Below, one piece after another: positions 12,747 through 21,051 of a DNA stretch of 29,959 nt. The first letter of the stretch is position 1; each line of letters starts with the position of its first letter. The notes beneath the pieces are model-generated. The model did no database searches. It worked only from the letters and a program-made list of their open reading frames with translations, and had not been told where the DNA came from. The stretch is taken from positions 1 through 29,959 of IMG/VR virus record IMGVR_UViG_3300029319_000322; one strand, 5' to 3'. Position numbers and translations under genes: made by a program. Source of the stretch: a virus.

Positions 12747-14776
12747 ATTATTGCCATTTTGCCTTTTTCATTTACTGCACTATTGATTAGGTTTACTATT
12801 GTTCCTCTGCTGTTAACTAACAACTCATTAAAACCTCTAGCATCTACTGTGCTAATATTAAAGTTTACTGTTACTGGTTGCCTATTCATCATGCCTAGCT
12901 TGTCATTAGGTACAATAGTTCCAGCTTGATCAGGTACAAATAATTCAGCACCCTTTTCACCAACTAAACTTGGTCTTCCAACTGGAGGTCTACCACCTTT
13001 TTCAAATGCTTTTATTTTATTTACAAAACCCATAGCAAAAGCTAAAGCACCAGCTCCCACACCAACATTAAATGGGAAAGGATAACTAGCTATTGTTGTT
13101 ACAACACTTTGAATTGCACTTATTGTAGCTTTCGCTATTGCGTTTGCTTTAAAAAATGCTAAAGACTTAGCAAAAGCCATTTTAACTGCTTGACCTATTA
13201 ACATTTCTAAAAAACTTCTTACTACAAACCTTGCTAAATCACCAAAACTAGCTTTTCCAGTCATAATAAAATCAGCTAATGTACTTTTTAATTTTCCAAA
13301 AGTTTGTGAGCCTATATCTCTTATTTGTTGAAAACCAGTTTTTTGAGCATTAACAGAGTCCATAAAACCACCAGTAAATTCATCATATGCTTTTTTTAAC
13401 ATTCCTACTTCTTCTATTTCTTTTTTTATAGAACTATCTTCATCAGCTTTTTCTCGCATTTCTCTATGTTTAGCTAATGCTTCTTCTAATATTCTAAATT
13501 GCTCAAGTAATGCTTCTGTCAAACCTCCAGTTTTAGCTTTAGATTCTTCTATTTGTAGTTGTAACTCTTTAAAAACTATCATACCTGAATTACCAGCTTC
13601 ATCTATAGTTTCAGCAAGTTCTCTATAAGGTGTTTGTAATTCTTTAGCACTTTCTAAAAGATTTTTATTTTCTTCACTTATTTTAGCAAAACCTTCTTCT
13701 CCCACTAATCTTAGTCTTTTTCTAGTTTCTAAAATACTTTGATTAAAATTAGCAAAGTCCTCTAAAAACAATCCTAATCTATTTCTAATATCATCAATAA
13801 AACCAGCTATTAATAATACTCCAGCTTTTCCTTTACCACCTAACATCATAAAGCCAATAACCCCTAAAGTATCCATAGGTGGTGGTAACCCCCTAACAAA
13901 ATTTACTAAATTTGCTATTGATAGTCCTATAAATTTAAAAACACCACCGAACTGGTCTATGACACTAGCACCAAATAATAATACTTTAGCTGTTACACTA
14001 ACAATAGTTTGCCCTACTTTTTCTGCAAATTTTTCTATACTTCCAAAATTATCATTCATACTTTTTACAGTTTGTTGAGCAACTGTTTTTAATGCCACAA
14101 AGGGAGATGAATCCATAACTGCTACTTGAAATCTAGTAAATCCATCACTAATCATTGAGATTGTTCCATCAAAGGTTTTAGCCATTTCATCACTAGCACC
14201 AACTACAGATAATGTACCTTCTCTAAATGCTTTTATAATATGTTCTTTAGATTTCTCTGCACTCATTTGAACACCAGCTTCAAAACCTAATAAGGCTCTT
14301 ACACCTCTTTCTCTAAATAAATCAGCAGAGTTAATACCAGAAGAGAAAGTTCTTTGTATTTGTTCAGCAGTAGTTTGAAAATCTAAACCAGATGCAGATG
14401 CTATATCACCAGTAATTTTTAATAATTCGTTTAATTCTTCAGCATCTTTAGAAACCACCGATAGATTTGCCGAACCTCTTTGAATTTCTGAAAGAGTAAA
14501 AGGAACTTGACTAGCAAACTTAATTAAACCTTTAAATGCTTTCTCACCCTCTTTTGCATCTGCAAATAAAAATTTAAATCGTACTCTAAGGTTTTCTACT
14601 TCTCTTGCAGTATCTAGGAAACCTTTAGCAACAAAACCAGCACCTAAACCTAGTAAGGCATTGCGTAAATTAAAAACAGAATCTTTTACTCTGTTTATCC
14701 CTTTAGTAGCAGATTGCATAGCTTGACGTGTCTTGTCTTTAGCTATGATGTCTATATTAACTTGTTTAGTTGCCAC
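12743..14776 (-). CDS. Tape measure protein, 677 aa
   Basis: The N-terminus (IDIIAKDKTRQAMQSATKGI) and NALLGLGAGFVAKGFLDTARE are typical of lambda gpH/TP901-type tape measures. It has a long helical region with predicted membrane-active segments near residues 280-330 and 550-590, and a C-terminal RPSLVGEKGAELFVPDQAGT signature. The GTG at 14776 immediately follows the TAA of the frameshifted chaperone. At the usual 0.15 nm per residue, a 677-residue ruler predicts a tail of about 100 nm, which supports a siphovirus. No peptidoglycan hydrolase domain is evident. Confidence 0.88.
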   Translation of the reverse strand: MATKQVNIDIIAKDKTRQAMQSATKGINRVKDSVFNLRNALLGLGAGFVAKGFLDTAREVENLRVRFKFLFADAKEGEKAFKGLIKFASQVPFTLSEIQRGSANLSVVSKDAEELNELLKITGDIASASGLDFQTTAEQIQRTFSSGINSADLFRERGVRALLGFEAGVQMSAEKSKEHIIKAFREGTLSVVGASDEMAKTFDGTISMISDGFTRFQVAVMDSSPFVALKTVAQQTVKSMNDNFGSIEKFAEKVGQTIVSVTAKVLLFGASVIDQFGGVFKFIGLSIANLVNFVRGLPPPMDTLGVIGFMMLGGKGKAGVLLIAGFIDDIRNRLGLFLEDFANFNQSILETRKRLRLVGEEGFAKISEENKNLLESAKELQTPYRELAETIDEAGNSGMIVFKELQLQIEESKAKTGGLTEALLEQFRILEEALAKHREMREKADEDSSIKKEIEEVGMLKKAYDEFTGGFMDSVNAQKTGFQQIRDIGSQTFGKLKSTLADFIMTGKASFGDLARFVVRSFLEMLIGQAVKMAFAKSLAFFKANAIAKATISAIQSVVTTIASYPFPFNVGVGAGALAFAMGFVNKIKAFEKGGRPPVGRPSLVGEKGAELFVPDQAGTIVPNDKLGMMNRQPVTVNFNISTVDARGFNELLVNSRGTIVNLINSAVNEKGKMAII

Positions 14777-15300
14777 TTATCGCCTTGCCCTTTCTAATCG
14801 TTCTTGTCTTTCTCTTTCTTCATTTTGAATTTCAAAGTATGCTACCCACAAGTAAAATTCATCAACTGACATTTCTAAAATTTCGGCGACTGTTTTATGT
14901 AGTTTTTCTGCTAACCCAAAGATATTATGTAACTCAACATTATTTTTTAGTTTTTTTTATTGTCCTCTAAATCTTTGTTATCAGTACCCATTATTTTTGT
15001 GGAAACTTCAGCTATAATATTTGTGTCTGCTTTTGTCTTAAAACCTAATACATCTTGAGCAGTAAACATTTTTTTACCATCTTTTGTTAAAGATTTTTCT
15101 ATAATAACATCAATCAAAACTAATAAGTCTGTGTTACTAGCACCTTTAAAAATCTTTTGCTTTTCCATCATATTAAATGGTTTACAATGAATAGCTTTAT
15201 CGCCAACTAATCCCCACTCTGGCACTTCAATAATTTTAGTATCTAATGCACTAAAATGATCTCTTATGCCATCAAAATAATCAATTTTATTATCAGTCAT
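14777..15300 (-). CDS. Tail assembly chaperone, -1 frameshift fusion (G-T type), about 174 aa
   Basis: A -1 slip on A AAA AAC at 14956-14950 joins the 117-residue zero frame to a 57-residue extension ending at TAA 14777-14779. The extension contains AEKLHKTVAEILEMSVDEFY and ends in an Arg/Glu-rich helix with RERQERLERARR. It has no good start codon of its own; the ATG at 14940 is in another frame and hits a stop after nine codons. Such shifted/unshifted pairs (lambda gpG and gpGT) bind the tape measure and tube protein during tail assembly, and the extension ends right at the tape-measure start. Confidence 0.8.
14947..15300 (-). CDS. Tail assembly chaperone, unshifted form (G-like), 117 aa
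   Basis: This is the zero-frame product, starting MTDNKIDYFDGIRDHFSALD, with a domain around LVGDKAIHCKPFNMMEKQKIFKGAS, then a helix bundle and the end LEDNKKN. The position between tail tube and tape measure, plus the slippery sequence at the last codons, identify it as the tail assembly chaperone. It would be made in excess over the shifted form. The stop is TAA at 14947-14949. Confidence 0.8.
   Translation of the reverse strand: MTDNKIDYFDGIRDHFSALDTKIIEVPEWGLVGDKAIHCKPFNMMEKQKIFKGASNTDLLVLIDVIIEKSLTKDGKKMFTAQDVLGFKTKADTNIIAEVSTKIMGTDNKDLEDNKKN
14950..14956 (-). promoter_or_regulatory. Slippery heptamer A AAA AAC for -1 frameshifting
   Basis: Read on the minus strand, the codons AAT AAA AAA AAC TAA contain the classical X XXY YYZ site A AAA AAC in the correct phase, directly before the stop. 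A -1 slip re-pairs both tRNAs perfectly or nearly so. I did not find an obvious strong downstream stem, so the efficiency may be modest. Confidence 0.8.
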
Positions 15301-15313
15301 ACTATATTACTGT

Positions 15314-15700
15314 TTACACAGTACCTATAGTTAATCCACCAGTTCCCTGAATTGATACAGTTCTAGTTGTTACACCATCAAGAGTAACACCTACTGACAT
15401 TCCAGTTACAATACCAGTTCCAGAAAATTTTCTATCGCCAGATTCATTTCCCTCTGGTAAAAATGCAAATGTTAATTCTGCACCTTGTACTAAAGTAGTT
15501 TGTCCACTATCAGTTTCATCAAAGTTCATATCTATACTAGCAGTATATGTACCTCTACCAACTAAAAATGATTTCATTGAATCACCTAATGCAGTATCTT
15601 CTACTGTATCGTGTGTAGTGTCTACTGTAAATCCAGTTGCATTGCCTAGAGTTGTTCCTCCTATTGTTACAACTCCTTCTTTTCCATGATGTGTTGCCAT
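15314..15700 (-). CDS. Major tail (tube) protein, 128 aa
   Basis: The sequence is a beta-rich tail-tube type protein: a start with HHGKEGVVTIGGTTLGNATG, VEDTALGDSMKSFLVGRGTY (33-52), IDMNFDETDSGQTTLVQGA (56-74) and GTGIVTGMSVGVTLDGVT. This arrangement, with the VEDTALGDS and DSG-Q motifs, is common in the short tail tube proteins of lambda/HK97-like siphoviruses. It precedes the chaperone gene by 13 nt and so occupies the expected position. It would polymerise into the tail tube around the tape measure. Confidence 0.8.
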   Translation of the reverse strand: MATHHGKEGVVTIGGTTLGNATGFTVDTTHDTVEDTALGDSMKSFLVGRGTYTASIDMNFDETDSGQTTLVQGAELTFAFLPEGNESGDRKFSGTGIVTGMSVGVTLDGVTTRTVSIQGTGGLTIGTV

Positions 15701-15724
15701 TTAAACCTCCTTTATTTTATGTGG

Positions 15725-15883
15725 CTATTTTTTTTTCTCTTCTTGTTTTATCACTTTTTCAGTTTTTTGAACAACTTTTTTTTTACCTTCTAAAGTATAT
15801 CCAGCTTTTTCAAAATGCTCTACATAATCCTCTGAACATTTAATAACATCTTCGCCTTTTTTCATAGTTACTTGTTTTGCCAT
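15725..15883 (-). CDS. Small charged protein in the tail operon, 52 aa
   Basis: ATG 15883 overlaps the TAA of the upstream gene (TAATG), and the frame ends at TAG 15725-15727. The protein begins MAKQVTMKKGEDVIKCSEDY, has a short segment VEHFEKAGYTLEGKKK and ends in a lysine/glutamate-rich tail. The N-terminal half resembles the short viral proteins found just before tail-tube genes, and it may be structural. Its exact fit between two tail genes supports it. I cannot assign a function. Confidence 0.65.
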   Translation of the reverse strand: MAKQVTMKKGEDVIKCSEDYVEHFEKAGYTLEGKKKVVQKTEKVIKQEEKKK

Positions 15884-16326
15884 TATGCACTCCCTCTTGT
15901 AAATTCATAAATTACTCTAGCAGTTATTCTTACACCACCATAAGGGTATATAGTTCCCTCATCTGTTGATGCTTCAACAATCTGTGTATCTAAAGCATTT
16001 CCATTTCTAGTTATATCATTATCTAGTGTTTCTTCAACAACTTCTATTAGTTGGTTTCTTACTGTGTCTATATTGCTATCTGTACCTTTTCCAAAAGCAA
16101 CTATTAAGAAATCAATAGAACCTCTATAACTTCCAGAACCAGTATCACCTATGCTAGATACTTCTCTTGTTTCATCTCCAGACTGAACAAACAAAGCTGG
16201 AAACTGTGCATCTGAAAGTTCCTCTACTTCAAAAGGTTCTCTAGTTATCTTTTTAAATTCTATAGGAGAAGTTACTGCATCAAGTTTTGTAATTATATCA
16301 CTAGCTATATTTTCTCTTTTGCTCAT
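15883..16326 (-). CDS. Tail terminator-like protein, 147 aa
   Basis: The start (ENIASDIITKLDAVTSPIEF) and the following mixed alpha/beta layout, with FPALFVQSGDETREVSS (43-59) and IDFLIVAFGKGTDSN, resemble the tail terminator/gpU-like family of siphoviruses. The C-terminus (YPYGGVRITARVIYEFTRG) fits the final strand of that fold. Its place between a gp10-like protein and the tail tube also fits: it would cap the tail tube at the correct length and join it to the head. Confidence 0.7.
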   Translation of the reverse strand: MSKRENIASDIITKLDAVTSPIEFKKITREPFEVEELSDAQFPALFVQSGDETREVSSIGDTGSGSYRGSIDFLIVAFGKGTDSNIDTVRNQLIEVVEETLDNDITRNGNALDTQIVEASTDEGTIYPYGGVRITARVIYEFTRGSA

Positions 16327-16787
16327 ATCTTCATTGATTTAAAATAAGTTGATGTAAACTCTTGCCTTATTTTATCCTCTTCTTTATTTCCAATAGAGAA
16401 AAAAGGTCTTATTGTTTTCTTTTTCCCAACTCCAAAAAAATCGTGGTATGATGCTTTTTTATTCTGGTCTTGACCTCTAAAAAATAAAGAACTTTTTAAT
16501 CCTTTAATGTCATAAGTTAAACTTCTAAACATTTGTCCAGAATCTTTTAGATCAACAAAACCAGTTTGCCTTCCTCTTTTCTTTCTGCTTTTTACTGTAG
16601 ATTTTGCATAAGGAATCATTTTACCCCCATCTGGTAAATTTCCACTTTGCGTTCTTTTAGTAATCATAAATATAGCCATATTAGAAACTTTATTTAGTGC
16701 TTTTAAAATTACTGGTTTTTGTTTACTCGATATTCTTTTCAATTCGTTTACTACATTGATAGTATTTACTTCAACCTTGACTTCCAT
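16323..16787 (-). CDS. HK97 gp10-like head-tail/tail completion protein, 154 aa
   Basis: The N-terminal half forms a helix-rich region (VVNELKRISSKQKPVILKAL), followed by IFMITKRTQSGNLPDGGK and a basic stretch with STVKSRKKRGRQTGFVDLK. The motif LKDSGQMFRSLTYD (78-91) is like the DxxxLxxSL pattern of gp10/minor tail completion proteins. The C-terminus (PFFSIGNKEEDKIRQEFTS) has the expected final helix. The position between the connector and terminator genes supports a neck or tail completion role. Confidence 0.7.
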   Translation of the reverse strand: MEVKVEVNTINVVNELKRISSKQKPVILKALNKVSNMAIFMITKRTQSGNLPDGGKMIPYAKSTVKSRKKRGRQTGFVDLKDSGQMFRSLTYDIKGLKSSLFFRGQDQNKKASYHDFFGVGKKKTIRPFFSIGNKEEDKIRQEFTSTYFKSMKI

Positions 16788-17263
16788 TACCTAACTAACC
16801 TTAAATGATGGATTGGTTCTTTTTCTGAATCACTTACTGAACCTGAACTATCTTCATCATATTCAACACCATCTCTTAATACAGCTTGAAACTCCTCTTC
16901 ATATCTATCTCTGTAAAAATCTATCTGTACTTGAAAAGTGTCTTTGCCTTCTCCAGTATCAGGATCTCGCCATTTGGTCAAAATAGGGTAAACATATTTC
17001 CACAATGCTAAATACACTACGGATTGTGTCCATTGTGAATTTGTTAGTTTGCTGTTGGTCATTTCAACAGATGTTACTTTTGTAATATCTTTATATCGGA
17101 CTGTGTGTCTGTATCTTTCCCACCATTCCTCTCTAACTCTTCTTATTACATCATTCTCAGCAAATTGTAACTGGTCGCCAAAGTCTGTAATACCAAAACC
17201 TAAAATATCAGGTTGTATTTTTTGCAAATTACTGTTTGCTACAGCAAATTCTGTGGTAGCCAT
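16787..17263 (-). CDS. Head-tail connector-like protein, 158 aa
   Basis: This is a soluble alpha-helical protein of connector length, containing DIIGFG-like DILGFGITDFGDQLQF (19-34), AENDVIRRVREEWWERYRHT (35-54) and YLALWKYVYPILTKWRD. The order (capsid, 61-aa protein, this one, gp10-like, terminator) is that of gp6/gp7-type adaptors in siphoviruses. I see no catalytic motifs. The stop TAG is next to the start of the gp10-like gene, and the start follows the 61-aa gene without a gap. Confidence 0.65.
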   Translation of the reverse strand: MATTEFAVANSNLQKIQPDILGFGITDFGDQLQFAENDVIRRVREEWWERYRHTVRYKDITKVTSVEMTNSKLTNSQWTQSVVYLALWKYVYPILTKWRDPDTGEGKDTFQVQIDFYRDRYEEEFQAVLRDGVEYDEDSSGSVSDSEKEPIHHLRLVR

Positions 17264-17448
17264 TATTTACCCTTCTTTTTGGGTTTTGTTTTTTTTGGTT
17301 CTTCTATTGGTTCTGGTTTAGGTTGTGCCTTAGGTGTATCTCCTTGTAATTTCCACCCCCTTATTTCCCAGTTACCTTGATTATGCTCATAATCAACTTT
17401 ACTTCTTTCAATAACTTTTCCATCTTTTACTAATTTAACTGTACTCAT
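17263..17448 (-). CDS. Small capsid-associated protein, 61 aa
   Basis: The N-terminal 35 residues look like a single small beta domain (STVKLVKDGKVIERSKVDYE). The tail is Pro/Lys-rich (PKAQPKPEPIEEPKKTKPKK), a low-complexity, probably disordered extension. It lies just downstream of the capsid gene and before the connector genes, so a decoration or neck-associated role is possible. I cannot name a family. Confidence 0.65.
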   Translation of the reverse strand: MSTVKLVKDGKVIERSKVDYEHNQGNWEIRGWKLQGDTPKAQPKPEPIEEPKKTKPKKKGK

Positions 17449-17460
17449 TTTAATCTCCTA

Positions 17461-17485
17461 ATTGAAAAGGGTGGTTTCCCACCCT
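17461..17485 (-). terminator. Post-capsid hairpin, probable weak terminator
   Basis: Reading on the minus strand, AGGGTGG (17485-17479) and CCACCCT (17474-17468) form a 7-bp stem with a GAAA tetraloop, followed by TTTC. The hairpin begins eight bases beyond the capsid stop. The stable GNRA loop and short T-run suggest partial termination or an RNA end-protection element that raises capsid mRNA relative to downstream tail genes. Confidence 0.7.
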
Positions 17486-17492
17486 ATCAAAT

Positions 17493-18335
17493 TTAGTTAA
17501 TAACAGATTCGTTAAGCATCTCGATACCATAACTATCATGAAGTTCTCCAACTCCATAAACTGCTGTAGCTACAATTTCGTCAGCTCTTAAAGACGCATC
17601 TCTTTGAGTTTCTAGTTTAAGGTCTTGCATCATTGCTAAACCTAAAGCATCTTGTGAGAAGATACCACCCTTACAGTTATCTGTGTCAGTTGTTCCATCT
17701 ACGTTAGAAGATTCAAATATCTGAACACCAGCAATCGTACCTATGAAGCCAGTTCTCATAGCTTCATTCTGTAAATCGCCACCATTAGGATTCACAAAAG
17801 TATTCGTTAATGATTTCTTTACATTATAAATAACTTTCGGATTAAAGACTCCATAATAAGGCATTGGAACATTAGCTTGTCTTAGTGTTGCAACTGCTTT
17901 GAATATATTGTCTATAGTTAGTTCTGTTCCAGCACCACCTATGCTAGTTGAAAATCCATCAAATAAAGCTATTAAATCTTGATCCATCTTTGTTGCAATA
18001 GCTTCACCAAATAATTTTCCAATTTGCCCAGCCACATCTGATTCTGCTGAATTTCTAGCTAAATCAGTAAGTGTTGTCATAATACCTTTTTCTGATGCAG
18101 TTATTGTAACAGATGTTGGGTTGACTGCTGTGTTAGATAAGTCAGTTGCTTCATTAACTGCTGATGCTGATACTGTTCCATAAATAGGTACTTCAACAGA
18201 TTTACCTCCTCCAGCGATTGTGTAGTTTCTGACTAGATTTCTCATTATTGATTGCTCATTGGCAACAAATAATGCTTCGGCTACTATCTCAGTATAGAGT
18301 TCTGATATAGTACTACTTGTTGTTTCGTTTGCCAT
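17493..18335 (-). CDS. Major capsid protein, HK97-fold, 280 aa
   Basis: The N-terminal helix (TISELYTEIVAEALFVANEQ), the strand/loop around KSVEVPIYGTVSASAVNEA (45-63) and a central region (NPTSVTITASEKGIMTTLTD) match the short HK97-type capsid proteins typical of marine phages. Further on are IFKAVATLRQANVPMPYYGV and IYNVKKSLTN. Context is clear: scaffold upstream, connectors downstream, and a hairpin terminator directly after the stop. The leader has AGGAG. About 415 copies would form a T=7 shell if the head is standard. Confidence 0.85.
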   Translation of the reverse strand: MANETTSSTISELYTEIVAEALFVANEQSIMRNLVRNYTIAGGGKSVEVPIYGTVSASAVNEATDLSNTAVNPTSVTITASEKGIMTTLTDLARNSAESDVAGQIGKLFGEAIATKMDQDLIALFDGFSTSIGGAGTELTIDNIFKAVATLRQANVPMPYYGVFNPKVIYNVKKSLTNTFVNPNGGDLQNEAMRTGFIGTIAGVQIFESSNVDGTTDTDNCKGGIFSQDALGLAMMQDLKLETQRDASLRADEIVATAVYGVGELHDSYGIEMLNESVIN

Positions 18336-18365
18336 AGTAACTCCTAAAAATAAAAAAATTAAAAA

Positions 18366-19082
18366 TTATGAGTTTATTACCCTTGGTTTAGAATCTCTTT
18401 TTTGCTTCCACTTAGAGTACTTTTCTCTATCCTTTGGGTTGCTCATATCTAAATCCTCAATTTTAAATACGGAGTTGAGTCCTCCTTGATCCACATTTGA
18501 CACCGAACCACTACCTGAAGGAGTAGCAGTTACAAAGTGAGGGTTCTGTGTTAAAAACTCTTGCACTAATTCGTCAGTCGTTAAGAGTTCCCCATTACTG
18601 TTATATCTTGCAATACCATTCTTGTCTAGTATTTCTACATTACCAGATTCATTTAATTTAATATTTTTATTGAGTAATTCTACAACTTGATCTGGATTAA
18701 TTGCTTTGTTCTTTGATGCTGAAGATAGTAAAGATTTATTTATTTTTATATCGCGAAGTTGATTTTCAAGATTAGCTTTTTCTTTATTCCATTCTTGACT
18801 CTTATTTTTAAGTATCTCTTCAAACTCTCCTTTTTGTATTTTTTGTTTTTCCTCTGTTTCTTTTTGTGCCTTCACTATATTAATTGCTGTATCTATATCC
18901 TCAACTCCCAGTCTTTTATTTATTGCTAATCGGTCTTTTAGTAATCTTCTTTCTACTATTTCATTAAGTTCCTCTTTAGTAAAAGTTTTTTCTTTTGTTT
19001 TCTCCTCTACTATCGGTGTTTCTACTTGCTCAGTAGTTTGTGCAGTTTGTTCCACTTCTTTTGTTTCAGTTTCATTAGACAT
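18366..19082 (-). CDS. Scaffolding protein, 238 aa
   Basis: The protein is highly charged and helical: a disordered acidic N-terminus (ETETKEVEQTAQTTEQVE), then a coiled-coil core containing FTKEELNEIVERRLLKDRLA and KEKANLENQLRDIKINKSLL, and a structured region near EILDKNGIARYNSNGELLT. The C-terminus is polar and Gly/Ser-rich. It directly precedes the capsid gene, the classical location for scaffolds that template prohead assembly and are then removed. The domain order resembles DUF4355-type scaffolds. Confidence 0.8.
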   Translation of the reverse strand: MSNETETKEVEQTAQTTEQVETPIVEEKTKEKTFTKEELNEIVERRLLKDRLAINKRLGVEDIDTAINIVKAQKETEEKQKIQKGEFEEILKNKSQEWNKEKANLENQLRDIKINKSLLSSASKNKAINPDQVVELLNKNIKLNESGNVEILDKNGIARYNSNGELLTTDELVQEFLTQNPHFVTATPSGSGSVSNVDQGGLNSVFKIEDLDMSNPKDREKYSKWKQKRDSKPRVINS

Positions 19083-19148
19083 TTATATTTTCTCCAGTTG
19101 TAATTTATTTATATCAAAGTTTTACAGTAAAATCTACATTATCTGTAA

Positions 19149-19361
19149 CTATAGGATTATTTTTCCTTCCTCATATAATTGTTCTTTTTCTATTGGTTTC
19201 TTTTTATCAATAGCTTCTAAAATCATATCTACTGGAAATTCACCCCAAGTATCACTCCTTGTTGGCACTTTTTCCCCAAACATATCTATATATAACTTTT
19301 CATAATCCTCTGGCAATTTTGCTTCATCAAGTCTTTTATCTATTTCTTTATCACTTAGCAA
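19149..19361 (-). CDS. Small acidic protein, 70 aa, unknown function
   Basis: The frame starts at TTG 19361, overlapping the end of the MuF-like gene by 11 nt, with AAGGAT upstream. The product (LSDKEIDKRLDEAKLPEDYE, then FGEKVPTRSDTWGEFPVDM) is acidic and helical. It sits between the head protein and the scaffold and may be a head accessory. A non-ATG start makes the exact beginning uncertain, but the frame is open and protein-like. Confidence 0.55.
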   Translation of the reverse strand: MLSDKEIDKRLDEAKLPEDYEKLYIDMFGEKVPTRSDTWGEFPVDMILEAIDKKKPIEKEQLYEEGKIIL

Positions 19362-21048
19362 GTTCTTTTATCCTTTCATCAAATTGTTTCATAGTGTTAG
19401 GCACTATATCTTTTAAAATATTTAAAGCTCTTTTATTTTTTTGAACTGCAAATAAATTAGCAAATGTTTCTGTCATTCGGAGTTCTACTTTTCTGTAATA
19501 GTCAAGTCCGTGTCCAGGTGCTTTATAAAGAGAGTGAAATCTACCATTTACTAAAGCATCTATAATATCAGTAATTCTATCATCTCCTTCTAACTTTCCC
19601 TCATAATAACCAGTTTCTCTTATTTTTCCTCTTACTTTTTTTTCGTAATATCTAATCTCTACTAATTCATTAAAGTATTTTTGCAATTTATTTGAGCCTT
19701 TAGTAGCATCTGATGTAAAATTTTCTGCATCTTTTTCAAATGCTTCTCTAAATTTTTTATTTTCAAATGACCAAGGTTTAGGCTGAAACTCAAACTGTCT
19801 TATTTTTCTACTGCCAGTTTTGTAATCTATATAATGTCCATATTCGTGAGCCAAAGTTCCAGCTTTAGCATTAGTTACAAGTGTATCTTCTTCTGGTCTA
19901 AAATATGCTCTTTTTTGATTAAGTGTAATTCCATTTACTAAAGGAACATTATTAAATACTTTTAATGTTGTAGGTGTAAGCTGACTTTTTAAATCTTTAT
20001 CTACTACATTTTTTACTTGCTCGTCTGTTAATCCTTTGTATTTGCCAAATTTTCTTTTTGGTGCTGTTACAACTGATGCTAAATTTTGTGATACTTCTGG
20101 TGTTGTTTCTTCTATATCTTCCTCTGGTGGTAATTCATCAAGTGTTTTTTCACCCCAAGCTGGGTCTGTTGGAATCCAAGTATGTCTGCATCTATATCCA
20201 CCTCTGACAATAAATGGGTCGCCATTTGCTTTTCCATTCCAAGACCTAGTGTTCCATAGTTCTCTTATTTGTTTTTCTGTGTAGGTTTTACCTAAAATAC
20301 CTCTGCACCAATCTCGGCTATCTCTGACCAAAGTACCACTATAAGTAAAATGTGTAAGTCCACTTTCTTTTGCTTTTGCTATAGTAAACTGACCATGAAA
20401 CTGCATAACACTATCGTGAGCTATCTGACCAGCATATCTTCTTAAATTATTACCAGCTCTATCACTAGCATACTGCGTGTGTAATTTTCTTACAGCATCT
20501 TCTACTAGAGATTTTTTAAACTTATCATATTTATTTTCATTAATAAAATCTACCAGCTCATTTATCTCTTTTTGATTTGATCTTTGATACACTCCATTGA
20601 TATGTCCTCTAATATTGCTTACCATATCTTCAAAAGGTCTACCAGCTATTGTGCTTTGATACAGCTCATCATTAATTACTTTAATAAATCTTTCGCCTAT
20701 ATCTTCAAAACCTGAGTAACTTTGAAACTTTAGTGCATTGATAGTAGATAAGTTTGCTTCAGTAAGACTTTTAAACTTATTGGGTATAGGTAGTTCTCCA
20801 TAAGTGTCTAGTACTTCTTTTGCTATTTTGTTGTACTCTTCATTAATAATGAGATCAGCTTCATTGAGAAAATTGTTTTCTATTGCTTGTCTGATCTTTG
20901 GTTGCAGTTGTATTGCTATCCTTTGTGATACCAGTTGCCCTTTAGTAGCTCTTGTAACTTCTTTAATAACATCTTCTTCTAATTTATACAGCACATTGAT
21001 TATTCGTTCCTCATGCTGGTCTGCTAATTTTTCTAATATCCTTGACAT
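19351..21048 (-). CDS. MuF-like minor head protein with C-terminal zincin peptidase domain, 565 aa
   Basis: Residues about 100-300 are the MuF-like/SPP1 gp7-type minor head domain: NLRRYAGQIAHDSVMQFHGQ (201-220), then VRDSRDWCRGILGKTYTE and GGYRCRHTWIPTDPAW (283-298), with its conserved Trp-Cys and Cys-Arg-His. A linker near 305-330 leads to a second domain containing TLAHEYGHYIDY (398-409). HEYGH is a HExxH zinc motif, and the later MTETFANLFA (525-534) supplies a candidate third ligand, Glu527. The order portal, small basic proteins, this gene, scaffold, capsid fits a head protein. The peptidase could mature the prohead or act in the host after injection. Confidence 0.8.
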   Translation of the reverse strand: MSRILEKLADQHEERIINVLYKLEEDVIKEVTRATKGQLVSQRIAIQLQPKIRQAIENNFLNEADLIINEEYNKIAKEVLDTYGELPIPNKFKSLTEANLSTINALKFQSYSGFEDIGERFIKVINDELYQSTIAGRPFEDMVSNIRGHINGVYQRSNQKEINELVDFINENKYDKFKKSLVEDAVRKLHTQYASDRAGNNLRRYAGQIAHDSVMQFHGQFTIAKAKESGLTHFTYSGTLVRDSRDWCRGILGKTYTEKQIRELWNTRSWNGKANGDPFIVRGGYRCRHTWIPTDPAWGEKTLDELPPEEDIEETTPEVSQNLASVVTAPKRKFGKYKGLTDEQVKNVVDKDLKSQLTPTTLKVFNNVPLVNGITLNQKRAYFRPEEDTLVTNAKAGTLAHEYGHYIDYKTGSRKIRQFEFQPKPWSFENKKFREAFEKDAENFTSDATKGSNKLQKYFNELVEIRYYEKKVRGKIRETGYYEGKLEGDDRITDIIDALVNGRFHSLYKAPGHGLDYYRKVELRMTETFANLFAVQKNKRALNILKDIVPNTMKQFDERIKELAK

Positions 21049-21051
21049 AAT

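Noticed and set aside
14914-14940. Separate start (ATG 14940) for the second tail-chaperone part
   Set aside because: It is in another frame and meets a TAG after nine codons; the long second frame has no early start codon.
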